A stretch of DNA of 64,000 nucleotides. Origin: Cristatella mucedo (taxonomy: Eukaryota > Bryozoa > Phylactolaemata > Cristatellidae). A program made the position numbers and the translations under genes. The notes beneath the pieces are model-generated. The model saw only the letters and a list, made by a program, of their open reading frames with translations. It did no database searches and had not been told where the DNA came from. Below are positions 21,201-29,015 of the stretch, piece by piece (positions within the stretch are counted from its first letter, which is position 1; each line of letters starts with the position of its first letter). Where the stretch lies: NCBI GenBank assembly GCA_009760855.2, contig WPIO01000051.1, positions 552,001 to 616,000 of the forward strand, in the 5' to 3' direction.

Positions 21201-23931
21201 GTCAACTAATAGGTCCAAGCAATTCAACTTAAGGTCTCCTTTGCTGAACGAGCTGTAATGGCTTCATGTTGATCAATGGGTGAAGAGCAATATCTTTTAA
21301 ATTACCCACAGGGCCAACGATGGCTTGGCTTCTACTTAACTAGCTGTACTCATGCACATGTTTAAACCTCTCTGTGTGCTTAGGTCCTCCATAGACAATC
21401 AAATACCCTTTTTATAATGACACTTCAAGACCGTAAGCAACCGTAACTTTTGCTTTGCAGGTCCTTGATTGTGGTTCTTGCTTGCACAATTCTTACACGA
21501 CGACATCGTTGCCTCGGCTGCCAAATCGAGCACATCCTTTCTAAATTTCCCGGGACTGCAACTTCTATTCTACTCACTTCCTCGACTAGCTATGCATCTC
21601 ACTCCCTGCTATGTCTGCTGGCTACCGTGAGAGCAACGATAGTTGCTAACCGGCTTTGAGCTAGCTATAGAAAGAAGTTTAACATAAGCCCCACTCAGTC
21701 CTCGCTGCTTTATTGAGTTAATGACAGAATTACTAGTCAAAATAGAAACCGATAGATTATTGCCGACACACTGAGACCTGTCATGGTTGGAATGGAGATG
21801 ATTACAAAGAGGGCTCTCAGCTATAATGCAGGTAGCATTAAAGACATCCTACTTGAGAGCTTTGTGGCATCAACATGAAAATCACAGCAAATCCTCAAAA
21901 AAACAAGGAATGTCCGCTGCTGCGATGGCATAATTTTTTGCACACAAAATCACAGCAGCTTTCAGCTGCTCGCAACAAGCAGGAAAGAATTGCCTACAAA
22001 GGGTGACTCAAAAGCATGTCCTGGATTGTTAGGTTTAAGCATCATACACCTTAGCTGAAGCCAAGAGAACTTTAGTGCACTGCCCCTCCTCAGCTGCTAC
22101 AGCTGAAGGTGAACAGTGTACTCATGCGATACATGCACGATGAACAGCACATATTATGTGTGCCATATTAGGGCACAGGTCTGCAGCGAGCAGGCTTTTA
22201 AAGTCATTAGTCCGAGTGCAGTAGGCACTCATTATAACTAATAAGTTCGACGGCCTCAGCTACAGAGTGGCCAAGGAACCTTAGCTGATACTTCCCACCT
22301 TGGAGTGGGCAGTTGGAGACTGCCTGCTGTTGTAGTACTGCAAGCAATGACCAAGAGCAAGCACTTTAAACCATCGGGCAGAGGCATTGGCACTTACTAC
22401 TGGCCTTTGTAGTGGTAGAACTTACTGCAGCAGTAAAGAGAGACAAGCAGTATGTGAAGCAGCTACAGGTGCAATTTACCACATGACTCCATCGGGAAGT
22501 GCTACAGGGCACTATTCCACAGGCAGTTCACACCTTGTGTCTAGGTCTCAACATTAAGTCATTGCAGCACATTTGGTAAGGGCATCACAGGGACAGCTTA
22601 CCGACAGGATATCGTTGGTTCGGTGTACAACGAAGCTTTCAGAGCAGTTCACTAGAGACAAAAGGAGCTCACCTGTTAATGTCCGTTGCCTAGACAATCA
22701 AGAAAAGGCTGAGCCCAATATTACGTTAGCCCAGGTGTGGGAGCTAGGCTAGCAGCCTAGAAATGGACAGGTGTGGGTAGAATGCTCCCCTGCCTGAGCA
22801 TGCCTCAACTCGTCAAACAGACGCGTTTGGCTTAAGACGACCTTGCCTGAGCCAACCTGAGATAGCAGTTTCTTGTCAACGATCGCCAGATGCTTGCCAT
22901 GGTCTTCTCAGCCACATCGGCAAAGTCACTTTGAATAAACCTGACCGGGCAGCCAATTAGATTGCCTCGAGCATTGAGCATGAAATGCTTGCTTGACGAT
23001 TACAGCGATTGCAGCGATTGACATGCCGACGGCATGTTGTAGACAGTGGGGGGGGGGCTCCAATCAGTAGGGCAGCCCCACTAACACAGCCGTCCGACAC
23101 ACCCCCTCCGCAAAAATCTCAGTGTATGGAACTGGCATCATCGAAAGCAGTAATCTATTCAATCGAACGCAAAAAACAGTTGTCCCGTATAAAACACAGG
23201 TGACAAAGCAAACTCGGCACCTGGGCCCAAAAACCAGGCACACGCTGGTGCTCTGTGGGATTTCATCGCCATGCAAGTCCCGCAGAGCTGGCCAGGGCAA
23301 ACCAAAATGTTTGTTACATTAGATTGACTATCGTAAGCGATGTCCTCGTTGGTGGCCGTCAAGGTGCTCGGAAACTTGTTAAAGACGACTGGCTCCGAGG
23401 GCACAGGCGCGCCCTGCTCAGCGCAGTGGTCTCGGTAATTCATGCCGGCGCAGAGGACTTTGTCAGGGGCCACGATCGGCGGCAGGAGCTTCAGCGTCGA
23501 CAGCTCGAGTCGAGGTACGTCGATCTGGTTGAGACACCTAACGCGGCGAGAGAGAGTAAAGCACACCGTTAAAGCCTCGCCAACCCACCGCGGCACCACC
23601 CAGCGCCTGCGGCTTAGTCGAATTACCTCTCGGCTTCTCTCACGATCGGCTCGCCATGCTGAAGGCAAGCTCTGAGATCACGCGACAGCTTCGGACAGTG
23701 CTCGCTCATGTTGACGACTCGGTCACCCTCATCCAGAACGCCAATGCATAGGCGACCGGCTGCTTCGAACTGGAGGAACTTCATCTTGTCTGCCGGCGAC
23801 CTGGAGCCGAGTACTGAGTACGGGCGACAGCCGGCGAGCCTTCGATAAGGTAACCGGGCTCCGCCTCCTCTCAAGCCGAGATAGGCTGCTGCGGCGAGGG
23901 GCCTAAGCAGAGTTGCAGCTCGACCCTTCAT
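11046..23931 (-). CDS. FAHD2: FAHD2-like fumarylacetoacetate hydrolase domain protein, seven exons, complete
   Basis: Joining 23931-23627, 23537-23318, 20499-20440, 19309-19144, 15982-15874, 11410-11323 and 11108-11046 gives 1011 nt, or 336 residues plus TAG, with all phases agreeing. The product follows the FAH-superfamily layout of FAHD2 along its whole length (usual size about 314 aa). It has an Arg/Ala-rich N-terminus of about 49 residues, likely a mitochondrial presequence. Then come MKFLQFE, GMNYRDH (about 133-139), the metal-binding E-V-E (about E180/E182), [11 protein letters not shown] with the third acidic ligand (about D211), a [10 protein letters not shown] loop, and [13 protein letters not shown] near the C-terminus. 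Members of this superfamily are Mg2+-dependent C-C hydrolases, decarboxylases or isomerases of dicarboxylic acids. The physiological substrate of FAHD2 itself is not settled, so none is claimed. Start choice: ATG 23931 is preferred; an in-frame ATG at 23991 would add 20 residues, and ATG 23784 (MKFLQFE) would remove the presequence. The first-exon region is GC-rich, unlike its surroundings. Confidence 0.93.
11323..11410 (-). CDS. FAHD2: FAHD2-like exon 6
   Basis: Encodes [19 protein letters not shown], then [10 protein letters not shown], the most conserved block of the FAH fold. Acceptor TCATTTTTAG|A, donor CTCAAA|GTGAGT. The intron on its 5' side (4.46 kb) holds most of the repeats between 11.4 and 15.9 kb. 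Confidence 0.96.
11411..11457. repeat. A-rich (AAAAT)n-type low-complexity tract
   Basis: Runs of AAAAAGAAAAG followed by four copies of AAAATAAAAT-like units, directly upstream (minus-strand sense) of exon 6. On the minus strand it is T-rich and forms the polypyrimidine tract of that acceptor. Confidence 0.8.
11748..12149 (+). CDS. Unidentified 133-codon ORF inside a FAHD2 intron
   Basis: An open frame from ATG 11748 to TAA 12147-12149, with GC content and codon pattern more gene-like than its surroundings. It includes [40 protein letters not shown] and [19 protein letters not shown]. It looks alpha-helical with no membrane segment, and no family is recognised. A run of ten C lies just upstream (11735-11744). 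The sequence after the stop still seems to drift from related coding sequence. It could be a retroposed gene fragment, an accessory ORF of an unknown mobile element, or an exon of an opposite-strand gene. No splice sites are assigned. Confidence 0.35.
   Translation: METCCTGEHGLMPVGPMPTSGMDFRVDRLTALTASYPEQIHRWASALGTNPEIDRHCTSRVKRFLETCRGAYNGQLACLAAEVQSASTQLDTEAILLTTETIASEHPGFAGKIQAMAMWRTMHDKTARDLWLQ
12150..12619. other. Intron sequence, no gene seen
   Basis: No recognisable coding or repeat signal between the unidentified ORF and the CA microsatellite. Confidence 0.5.
12620..12905. repeat. Imperfect (CA)n microsatellite
   Basis: About 285 bases of ACAC with interruptions, longest pure run at about 12761-12800. 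The long open frames here on both strands (Thr/His or Val/Cys repeats) are products of the repeat, not genes. Confidence 0.97.
12906..13385. other. Intron sequence, no gene seen
   Basis: No feature recognised. Confidence 0.5.
13386..14190 (-). mobile_element. CR1/L2-like LINE, 5'-truncated, with readable 200-codon RT C-terminus
   Basis: Minus strand: (ATT)n tail at 13387-13404, 3' UTR, then upstream an uninterrupted reading frame of about 190 codons. This carries [89 protein letters not shown] and [19 protein letters not shown]. This is the thumb/C-terminal region of a CR1/L2-type ORF2. The lack of stops makes this one of the youngest copies in the window. The 5' truncation lies at GACTGTGGA, the same point as in the 25.3-kb copy. 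Confidence 0.9.
14236..14605 (+). mobile_element. LINE 3' fragment, head-to-head with the preceding copy
   Basis: Starts within [15 protein letters not shown], runs through the [16 protein letters not shown] block, stop, 3' UTR and TTTATCAAGTGCATTAATGCATT, ending in an ATT/AGT tail at 14577-14603. It is complementary to 13386-13745, giving inverted repeats of about 360 bases with an 850-base interval. Confidence 0.88.
14885..15012 (-). mobile_element. tRNA-derived SINE carrying the LINE tail (SINE-2)
   Basis: The minus strand begins with a tRNA-like head (CCAGCAGTTAAGGTGTTCG as A-box region, GGGCTCGAGCTCC as B-box). It passes into GTGAAGTGTCTGAATAGAG, ATTAAGTTCCATTAGGGCGC and a short AT-rich end. 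The tail is recognisably the 3' end of the main LINE (CGCCTAGAAAGAGATTAAG, TTCTCTGAGGGCGC). The copy at 19995-20160 shows the same head-tail joint. Confidence 0.7.
15155..15292. repeat. (GA)n microsatellite
   Basis: GAGAGA with a pure run from about 15215 to 15290, flanked by GATAGA-type variants. Overlapping Ser/Leu open frames on the minus strand are artefacts of the repeat. Confidence 0.97.
15874..15982 (-). CDS. FAHD2: FAHD2-like exon 5
   Basis: Encodes [17 protein letters not shown] and [18 protein letters not shown]. Acceptor CTCTTACAG|AT, donor ACGAG|GTAGAG (phase 2). Phase and homology order both fit exons 4 and 6. Confidence 0.95.
16205..16280 (-). mobile_element. Decayed LINE/SINE tail
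   Basis: AATAATAATACT, then AAGAATTGGGTAACGCCCAG and TTTATTTCTAAGCAGT, resemble a mutated inverted tail (ATT)n..GGGCGC..TCTAGGCGC. Short and low confidence. Confidence 0.35.
16281..17019. other. Intron 4 sequence of the FAHD2-like gene, no gene seen
   Basis: Several overlapping short ORFs (60-112 codons) on both strands, none with family features. A G9 run is at 16562-16570. Confidence 0.45.
17020..17180 (-). mobile_element. tRNA-derived SINE (SINE-1), diverged copy
   Basis: Minus-strand order: GCCGTGCTTGCCC head, GGTCATGGGTTCAAATCCTG (B-box), a body with CAACTGCAAACGAAGGTGGT, then AAGGCTTTCTGCTGCTATAC and AAATGAGGCTGTTAAATCA. Same order as the better copy at 17755-17935. Confidence 0.75.
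17270..17425 (+). mobile_element. SINE-1, strongly diverged copy
   Basis: GCAGGTTTGAGTCCTGCAG (B-box) at about 17325, followed by CAAGCTGCATG, AAAGCTCTTTTGTC and AAGGCTGTCAAGTCAGC, matching SINE-1 body and end. Confidence 0.55.
17518..17757 (-). mobile_element. Second LINE family, 3' fragment
   Basis: Aligns in the same orientation with 5402-5690: AACTCCACAA, AGTGAGTGTTACGC, CACTCAAAGCCTGGCCGGCT, CTCATGCAGCAAAGAG and TTTGCCACAGTCGGCAG. It abuts the SINE-1 copy starting at 17755. Confidence 0.55.
17755..17938 (+). mobile_element. tRNA-derived SINE-1, best-preserved copy
   Basis: Pol III style internal promoter: A-box-like region ATGGCACACCGGGTAAGGCG near 17764, and B-box GGGTTCGAATCC near 17819. 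A non-tRNA body follows (TTGCAACTGCAAGTGGTGGT, AAGGCTCTTCTGTCGCTATA). The end is GGCTGTTAAATCAGC and a T tract (17928-17935). The head may derive from a tRNA, but the acceptor stem does not pair well, so it is not a functional tRNA gene. Confidence 0.88.
18172..19143. other. Intron 4 sequence, no gene seen
   Basis: Only short chance ORFs. A weak CA-rich stretch is at 18520-18570. Confidence 0.5.
19144..19309 (-). CDS. FAHD2: FAHD2-like exon 4
   Basis: Residues 196-250. Contains [15 protein letters not shown] (metal-binding Asp), [20 protein letters not shown] and TTDSLS. Acceptor TGTTCAG|GAG, donor AGTG|GTAAGC (phase 1). Confidence 0.95.
19515..19592 (-). mobile_element. Decayed LINE tail
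   Basis: AATAATATAATGG, then AAGGTCCCTAAGGCAGTAA and TCTCTTTCTAGGCACCTTAA resemble the inverted tail (CCCTCAGAGAACTTAATCTC, TTTCTAGGCGCTTTA) of the main LINE. Confidence 0.5.
19995..20165 (+). mobile_element. SINE-2 (tRNA-like head plus LINE tail)
   Basis: Head: GGCCCAGCTGCTAAGAAGC (A-box-like) and GGTCATGGGCTCAAGCCC (B-box). Tail: GTGAAGCATCTGAATAGAGA, TTAAGTTCTCTTAGGA. The tail is shared with the copy at 14885-15012 and with the LINE 3' end. Confidence 0.72.
20440..20499 (-). CDS. FAHD2: FAHD2-like exon 3 (60-nt micro-exon with GC donor)
   Basis: Twenty codons, [20 protein letters not shown], containing the two glutamates that bind the divalent metal in this family. Acceptor GTTGTAG|GAG; donor CAG|GCAAGT, i.e. 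a GC-AG intron. Both ends are phase 0. No in-frame GT donor nearby gives the correct continuation. Confidence 0.92.
20500..21439. other. Intron 2 of the FAHD2-like gene, no gene seen
   Basis: AT-rich sequence without recognisable features. Confidence 0.5.
21440..21690 (+). mobile_element. Second LINE family, C-terminal fragment
   Basis: Aligns with 50980-51210: TTTGCAGGTCC, CTTGCACAATTCTTAC, CGACGACATC, GAGCACATCCTTTCTAAAT, CTACTCACTTCCTCGAC and GCTATGTCTGCTGGCTACCG. Same plus orientation as the 51-kb copy, more diverged. Confidence 0.55.
21691..23040. other. Intron 2, no gene seen
   Basis: No family recognised. The region is somewhat less AT-rich from 22.2 kb on and may hold an unidentified old repeat. 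Confidence 0.4.
23318..23537 (-). CDS. FAHD2: FAHD2-like exon 2
   Basis: Residues 102-175. Acceptor CGCGTTAG. It carries [20 protein letters not shown] and a [20 protein letters not shown] stretch, the signature start of the FAH catalytic fold. Donor AAT|GTAACA. Intron 1 is only 89 bases. Confidence 0.93.
23627..23931 (-). CDS. FAHD2: FAHD2-like exon 1 (presequence and N-terminal domain)
   Basis: Encodes residues 1-101 plus two bases. The first 49 residues have many Arg, Ala and Leu and no Asp or Glu until just before MKF, as in mitochondrial targeting sequences. The N-terminal subdomain reads [14 protein letters not shown] and ends ...EPIVREAE. Donor GAG|GTAATT. Compact and GC-rich. Confidence 0.88.
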
Positions 23932-24260
23932 ATATTTTCGAGTGCATGCGACAAAGAGGGCCAAATGGAACGGGCAAGGACGAGCGCGCACACGCGCTAC
24001 GCTAAAGGCCGAGGCGGCCGGCGAGCCCCGACGTCAAGGTCATCACGAAGCTCTGCCTGGCTCCGAGGTCATTGTCTGGGTCATTGCCCAAGTCGGCCCA
24101 GTCCGCTTCCCGTAAGCCTCTGGTGTCCATGTCGCTAACTTCCGTGAGCTTTCCCTTCTGGGTCCGTCGACCGTCGACGAAGTTAAGTATGCATCAACGT
24201 TTTGAACCGAGATGGACGGAAGCGAAGACCGGTCGATCAATTAGAAGTGTCTTTTAAAAA
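23932..24260. promoter_or_regulatory. GC/CpG-rich 5' region of the FAHD2-like gene
   Basis: From about 23330 to 24260 CpG dinucleotides are frequent (CGGCGAG, GCGCGCAC, GGCCGGCGAG), unlike the AT-rich flanks. This matches a TATA-less CpG-type housekeeping promoter plus first exons. No TATA box or exact start site could be assigned. Confidence 0.45.
24002..24130 (-). CDS. Possible 42-codon upstream ORF of the FAHD2-like transcript
   Basis: ATG at 24130 reads MDTRGLREADWADLG and ends at TAG 24002, in the GC-rich region 70 bases before the preferred FAHD2 start. If transcription begins upstream it would act as a short upstream ORF. Alternatively it is chance. No transcript evidence is available. 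Confidence 0.25.
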   Translation of the reverse strand: MDTRGLREADWADLGNDPDNDLGARQSFVMTLTSGLAGRLGL

Positions 24261-25299
24261 ATCTCCACCTCATTGATGAAAATTGAGGAGAACGAGGAGC
24301 GATGTCGGTTGAGTTACTGAACGCCTAGTCCGAGAGTTAGCGTTAATAGGACGCGATTACCTCGGGTTACTTGACTGTATCCTTTCGGAGGTGACCAAAA
24401 GAACATCGAAAAATTAGTCGCGACCGACAACAGCCCTGCGGATCGTGCTTATGGGTCTACCCTTGGACAACGGCCGTCCATCAGTCTGGCGGACAGAAAA
24501 GCTGACGGATGAAAAAAGGATAGCGTAGTAGTATCTGAACCAAGCAGACCGCAATCCGGACGACAAGTGCACACGTTTTCAAGCTACGATTGGACCAGGA
24601 TTGCGAGCGAACCGAACTGACACTTGTCGCTTTTCAATGTTATCTGTACCGAATTCTACTGACATGATCGCGAACGTAATAGGGTACCTGCCAATGGACG
24701 GTTTTAGCCGGGCCTAAATTTGCTGGGGTCCACCTACGCAATGCGACACTTTACCTGAAATTCGTTTTCTCAGAATGAGTTCGACGGCTGCTGTCTCAAA
24801 AGCAGCACGATTAAAATGGGCGTTTTTAAATGCAGGATATACTAGCGTGTCTATATTTGTTATTACCATTTACGCATGGCCGTTGTCTTTTGATAATTTT
24901 TTAATGAGATACGACTGCGTCATCGGCGGCTGATACTGTGATATTTTGGAGTACCGATCTATATAACATGTATGGAGTTGCGTTTTCACAACCTCTAACC
25001 AATAATCCGCCAACTAGTTGGAGTTGATTACGCGGGCCACAAGAAATGCAGCAACAGAAATTAATTCAACTCATTAGACTGGACTATTCGCGATAAAAAT
25101 GTATAGAGACAAATTTTGGTAGCCGGATATTTGCTACTCCGACATTGGCAACATTTCAGCCATAAGTGTTCCTCAACAATTTTTACCACAGCTTTTGTCT
25201 GAGCTGTGAAGTGCAGCTATACTTAGTATCTTAATAAGTGGATATGAACAGCACTATTCTGTGTACGCATACCGGTTAAAGTTACGTACTCCAAGCAGT
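24261..25299. other. Intergenic, nothing recognised
   Basis: No coding or repeat signal seen. Confidence 0.5.
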
Positions 25300-26100
25300 T
25301 CTAATAATAATAATGTACTTGATAGAGTGCCCCCAGGGAACTGAATCTCTTTCTAGGCGCTTTGGATTTGCTGCAAAGGGAAATGTTATTGGATGGTCAG
25401 TAAAATCATGCTTGAAAAACAAACAAAATGAATAACATGGTTAGGAGTGACATGCACAGGGTCGGCATGCAAATGTGGTTTGTGGCAGCATGCACAGTGT
25501 TAGCACGCATAAGCACGTGAAGGACGAATCACAGGGACCCACTAAATGCTGTCCTAAATAGGTGTGTTTTTAAGTTCCTTTTAAATGTGGTCAGGTCCGG
25601 GGATGTTCTGACGCAGGTCGGGGGGGGGGGAAGTTCAAGGCTTTGGGAGCATGCGAACTAAATGCACGGTCTCCAAAGGATTTAAGGTTTGTACGACATA
25701 TTTCTAGAATGTTGGATTCCGAAAAGCCGGTGGTACGATGCTTGGCCTGATGGGGGAGTATGTCGGAGAGATAGGCTGGAGCCATAGAATGAAGAGACCT
25801 AAAAGTGAGCGACAAAACCTTGAAGTCAATCCGTTGCTTGACTGGTAGCCAGTGCAGGTCGGCGAGAAGTGGAGTAATGTGGCAACTGCGACGCTCATGA
25901 CAGACAAGCCTAGCTGCAGAGTTTTACACCAGCTGCAATCGCCTGATCGCACATGCTGGTAGGCCAGTAAGCAGTGAGTTGCAGAAGTCGAGACGAGATT
26001 TCACGAATGCATGGACCAACTTAGACGTGGTATCCTTATTTAAACAAGCCCGAATTTTAGCAATGCTATGAAGCTGAAAATAGGCAGATTTGACTGTGGA
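25300..26100 (-). mobile_element. CR1/L2-like LINE, 5'-truncated
   Basis: Aligns base for base in order with 13386-14190 (tail AATAATAATAATGTACTTGATA, then 3' UTR, TTRFx[41 protein letters not shown]). It has a G10 run at 25620-25629 that breaks the frame. It ends at GACTGTGGA, followed by TTTGTTTGTTTG flank. Confidence 0.9.
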
Positions 26101-26689
26101 TTTGTTTGTTTGTTCTGGGATTCGACGCCTAATACCAGAATTAATTAAAGTTCGGTTGACGCTTATTTTCTATAAATACTAGCTTTTTAATGTAATATTT
26201 TTGCAAGAACACTATTTTGATCTTGGGCTTGTAAAACTCGCTAACTTGGCTCGCTTGTGGCAGCCGTCTGCTGCGGCCAATTGAAGCTGTTGCAAACATT
26301 AACATACCAAAAATGTTCACCTCCAGCCAAGTAGCTCCTGGAAAAACCAGCTGCGGAACCTGCCCCCTTTTTCAACATTCTTCTTGCTATTAAATGCACA
26401 AGTGAAGTAACATTTCTAAGTAAATATAGAAAAGAACCGAGAATCCACGCTCAGGGCTCGCGAATGCAATAAGATTGCGCCAAAATGCACCTCGCATTTA
26501 GCCTGTCGGATTCTCTCGCTAAGTCTGTATTCTTTCTCGTCACCCTTTATTCGAGCAAAGCTCTATCGAACCGAGTCCATGCAGTGCAGTTAAGCGACGG
26601 GCGCTTCGCGGACTGCGAGCGGACTGAACTGCGAGCACAAACAGAAAGCGTTTAGCGTATTTAACAAAGATATACATTTCAACACAAAT

Positions 26690-27105
26690 TGCATTTAGTG
26701 TTTCACTGGACTGTGAGTGACTATACATTTACTGAGAAGCTTCGCTGACTAATGAAACATAACTCTGGAAAATAACGTATGACTGCTATCAGCCTGAGAA
26801 AAGGCGTGCAAGAATAATACAGCCATAAAGGCATTAAGCAGATGCGTTAGGTAGGACCAGGACAGAAACGGCTCTGAAAGAAACTAATTTATTTTACTTT
26901 AATAACAAACCGGACAGAAAATTTATCAATTTGGAAGGTCGGCACCACTTGAAAGACGTGGTCATCCTGTAAAGCTGCGATGTTTCGTTCGAAAACATGT
27001 CTAGGCTTAATTAGTCAGACAAGAAAATTGTACAGATGCTCGTCTAAAATAAATCAAGCCATTTAGTATCCGTTGAAAGGAAGTTATGTATAGTACAGTT
27101 TACCT
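26690..27105 (+). repeat. Diverged copy of the 50-52 kb repeat (repeat S)
   Basis: Shares AATTGCATTTAGTGTTTCAC (26689-26708) and, about 330 bases on, GTCTAAAATAAATCAAGCCA and TTTAGTATCCGTTGAAAGGA with the 50.5-50.9 kb unit in the same order and similar spacing. The middle is poorly conserved. Confidence 0.6.
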
Positions 27106-27325
27106 TTAGATAAATAAAAAATACCGTGGCATTTGGCAATGAGCAAATGTTCATATTTCATCCGCTGCTATCAGTGTGAATTTAGGGGGATGTTCTCTTG
27201 CAGTGAGCGAGTTATCACTGCATAGCTTACTAGCCTATCTCTTCTGACTTATGGCCCAAGCCATTTATGCCACTCATGTATCAAAACGGGCAATCTATTC
27301 CAATGCTTCTATTTCTTGTATTCTT

Positions 27326-27326
<1 letters not shown>

Positions 27327-27419
<93 letters not shown>

Positions 27420-27452
27420 TGTGTGTGCGCGCGCGTGTGTGTGTGTGTGTGT
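27327..27452. repeat. Compound (AT)n(GT)n microsatellite
   Basis: About 22 AT units followed by about 23 GT units and a GCGCGCG interruption. Open frames on both strands here are artefacts. Confidence 0.97.
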
Positions 27453-27714
27453 ACATAGCTAGACTAACAAATCCGATGATTAATGACACCGTAAGCTCTT
27501 TAATAAAATGAAGTATTTGACTTTTGACTGCTGATATTCTCAACGCCAGTATATTAACTTGATTAGCTCACATAAACTCTGTCCGTTCTTCAAAATCGCG
27601 TGATGTACTTATAGTCATGGCTTAGTCAAGCAATCAGACAGAGCTAAAGTTGGGCATGTTGACCTAGCTTTAGTTGGGGTCACAGCTGAACTTTACTGAA
27701 GTAAATAAATAAAT

Positions 27715-27897
27715 AAGTAAGTCCCAGCTGATTAAACATCCTCTTTTTGTATAGCGACAGAAAAGCCTTTACGGCTATCATCACCTCTTGCCGTGGCGAT
27801 AAAGGATCGCCCACCACACGATTCGAACACACGACCTCGGAGCCGAAGTAGTGAAACTAACCGCCTTACCTAGTGTGCCATCACGACTGACCTAGTA
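27715..27897 (-). mobile_element. tRNA-derived SINE-1
   Basis: Minus-strand sequence starts GTCGTGATGGCACACTAGGT, has B-box GTGTTCGAATCGTG, then GGCGATCCTTTATCGCCACG, AAGGCTTTTCTGTCGCTATA and GGATGTTTAATCAGC. The next plus-strand bases are AAATAAATAAGTAAG-type. Confidence 0.85.
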
Positions 27898-28489
27898 GGT
27901 AGGTTCTGTATATTATTTAAAGCCAGCGACATTCTAACCCACATTCTCGTAAAATAAATTAGTATCACACTTTTATGTAATTACCACGAAACTTGGTTCT
28001 AAAATTGTGCTTACATTTTCCTTAGTTGTAACTAGAGTTACTCATTTAGGCCAACGAATTTACCATTCTGCAAATAAGATCATTTTATCTGACTTAAACT
28101 CACCAAACTAGACATTTAAGAAGGCACACACAACTTTAGGTATGTCTATTTTTAACGCACGATTAAAAATCAGTACTGGTTCTTCTAAAGTCTCAAAGAC
28201 AATTTTGTTAACCAGATTATTGCCAGCAGTAATACAAAAGCACTCTATTGCAGTTAAAGTAAGTGAAAGGTGCCTTGAAGGTGTGCAGATTTCAGTAATG
28301 CTATCGATTTTGATGGAGCTGGATGCCTATGGATACTTAAAATATTAGTGCAACTATATTTGCGAAGAGATTTGCACTGCCTCCAGTGAGAAATAAAATT
28401 TATTTCTTAACTCTTTTTGTATAGTGGAAAGTAAGTAAATCTATTGTCTAGGGTGTGCATGCAAAGTTTCAACATGCTTTAGCTGACAG

Positions 28490-29015
28490 ACTACAATTCA
28501 CGAGGATAGAAAAAATTATGTAGGTGACCACCCAGGTTTGTCAGCTTCTTTTTAACTCTCGTCTTAGAGTAAATGCCTTTGCATCGGTCGGTAATGAGAT
28601 CCAGGCTTTCAAAGCATGGGAGCGGATGATACTTTATCCAACAAATTTGGGAATGGTGAGAGGCATTGCTGAACCTGCTAAGTAGGAGGACGGCATGGTT
28701 CAACGATAGGCCTAAATATTTGAGATATGAAAGCAGGGGCAAGAGAATGAAAGCGAGGTAATCTTTGACTCGGTAACTCTGAGATGGATTAATTAGAAAC
28801 CAACGCTAGTTGGTGAGAAGTGGTATACAACTGCATGTGCAAATTTCACGAATTACGTGCTCAACTGCGCAATTTTGAGCCGATTGTAAGTGTGTTATCG
28901 TATTCAAGGAAAAACTACAATTAGCACAGCGATTGCGGAACACTAACTCACGAGCACAGTGAGGCTGATGACTGGTGGTCGAAGGGCCAGCCGCTGTTCG
29001 CACGCTTTTCTTCAC
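28490..29015 (-). mobile_element. Diverged LINE RT C-terminal fragment
   Basis: Minus strand: LQSAQNCAVEHVI followed by a Cys-rich stretch and LLTN, equivalent to the [17 protein letters not shown] block. Then LLSYLKYLGLSLNHA and KYHPLPCFESLDLI, equivalent to the FRSLHS..AYLSD part. Stops are present. It is more distant from the main family than the other copies. Confidence 0.5.

Noticed and set aside
27267..27543. Cys/Val/Tyr/Ile-repeat ORFs
   Set aside because: Product of the (AT)n(GT)n tract.
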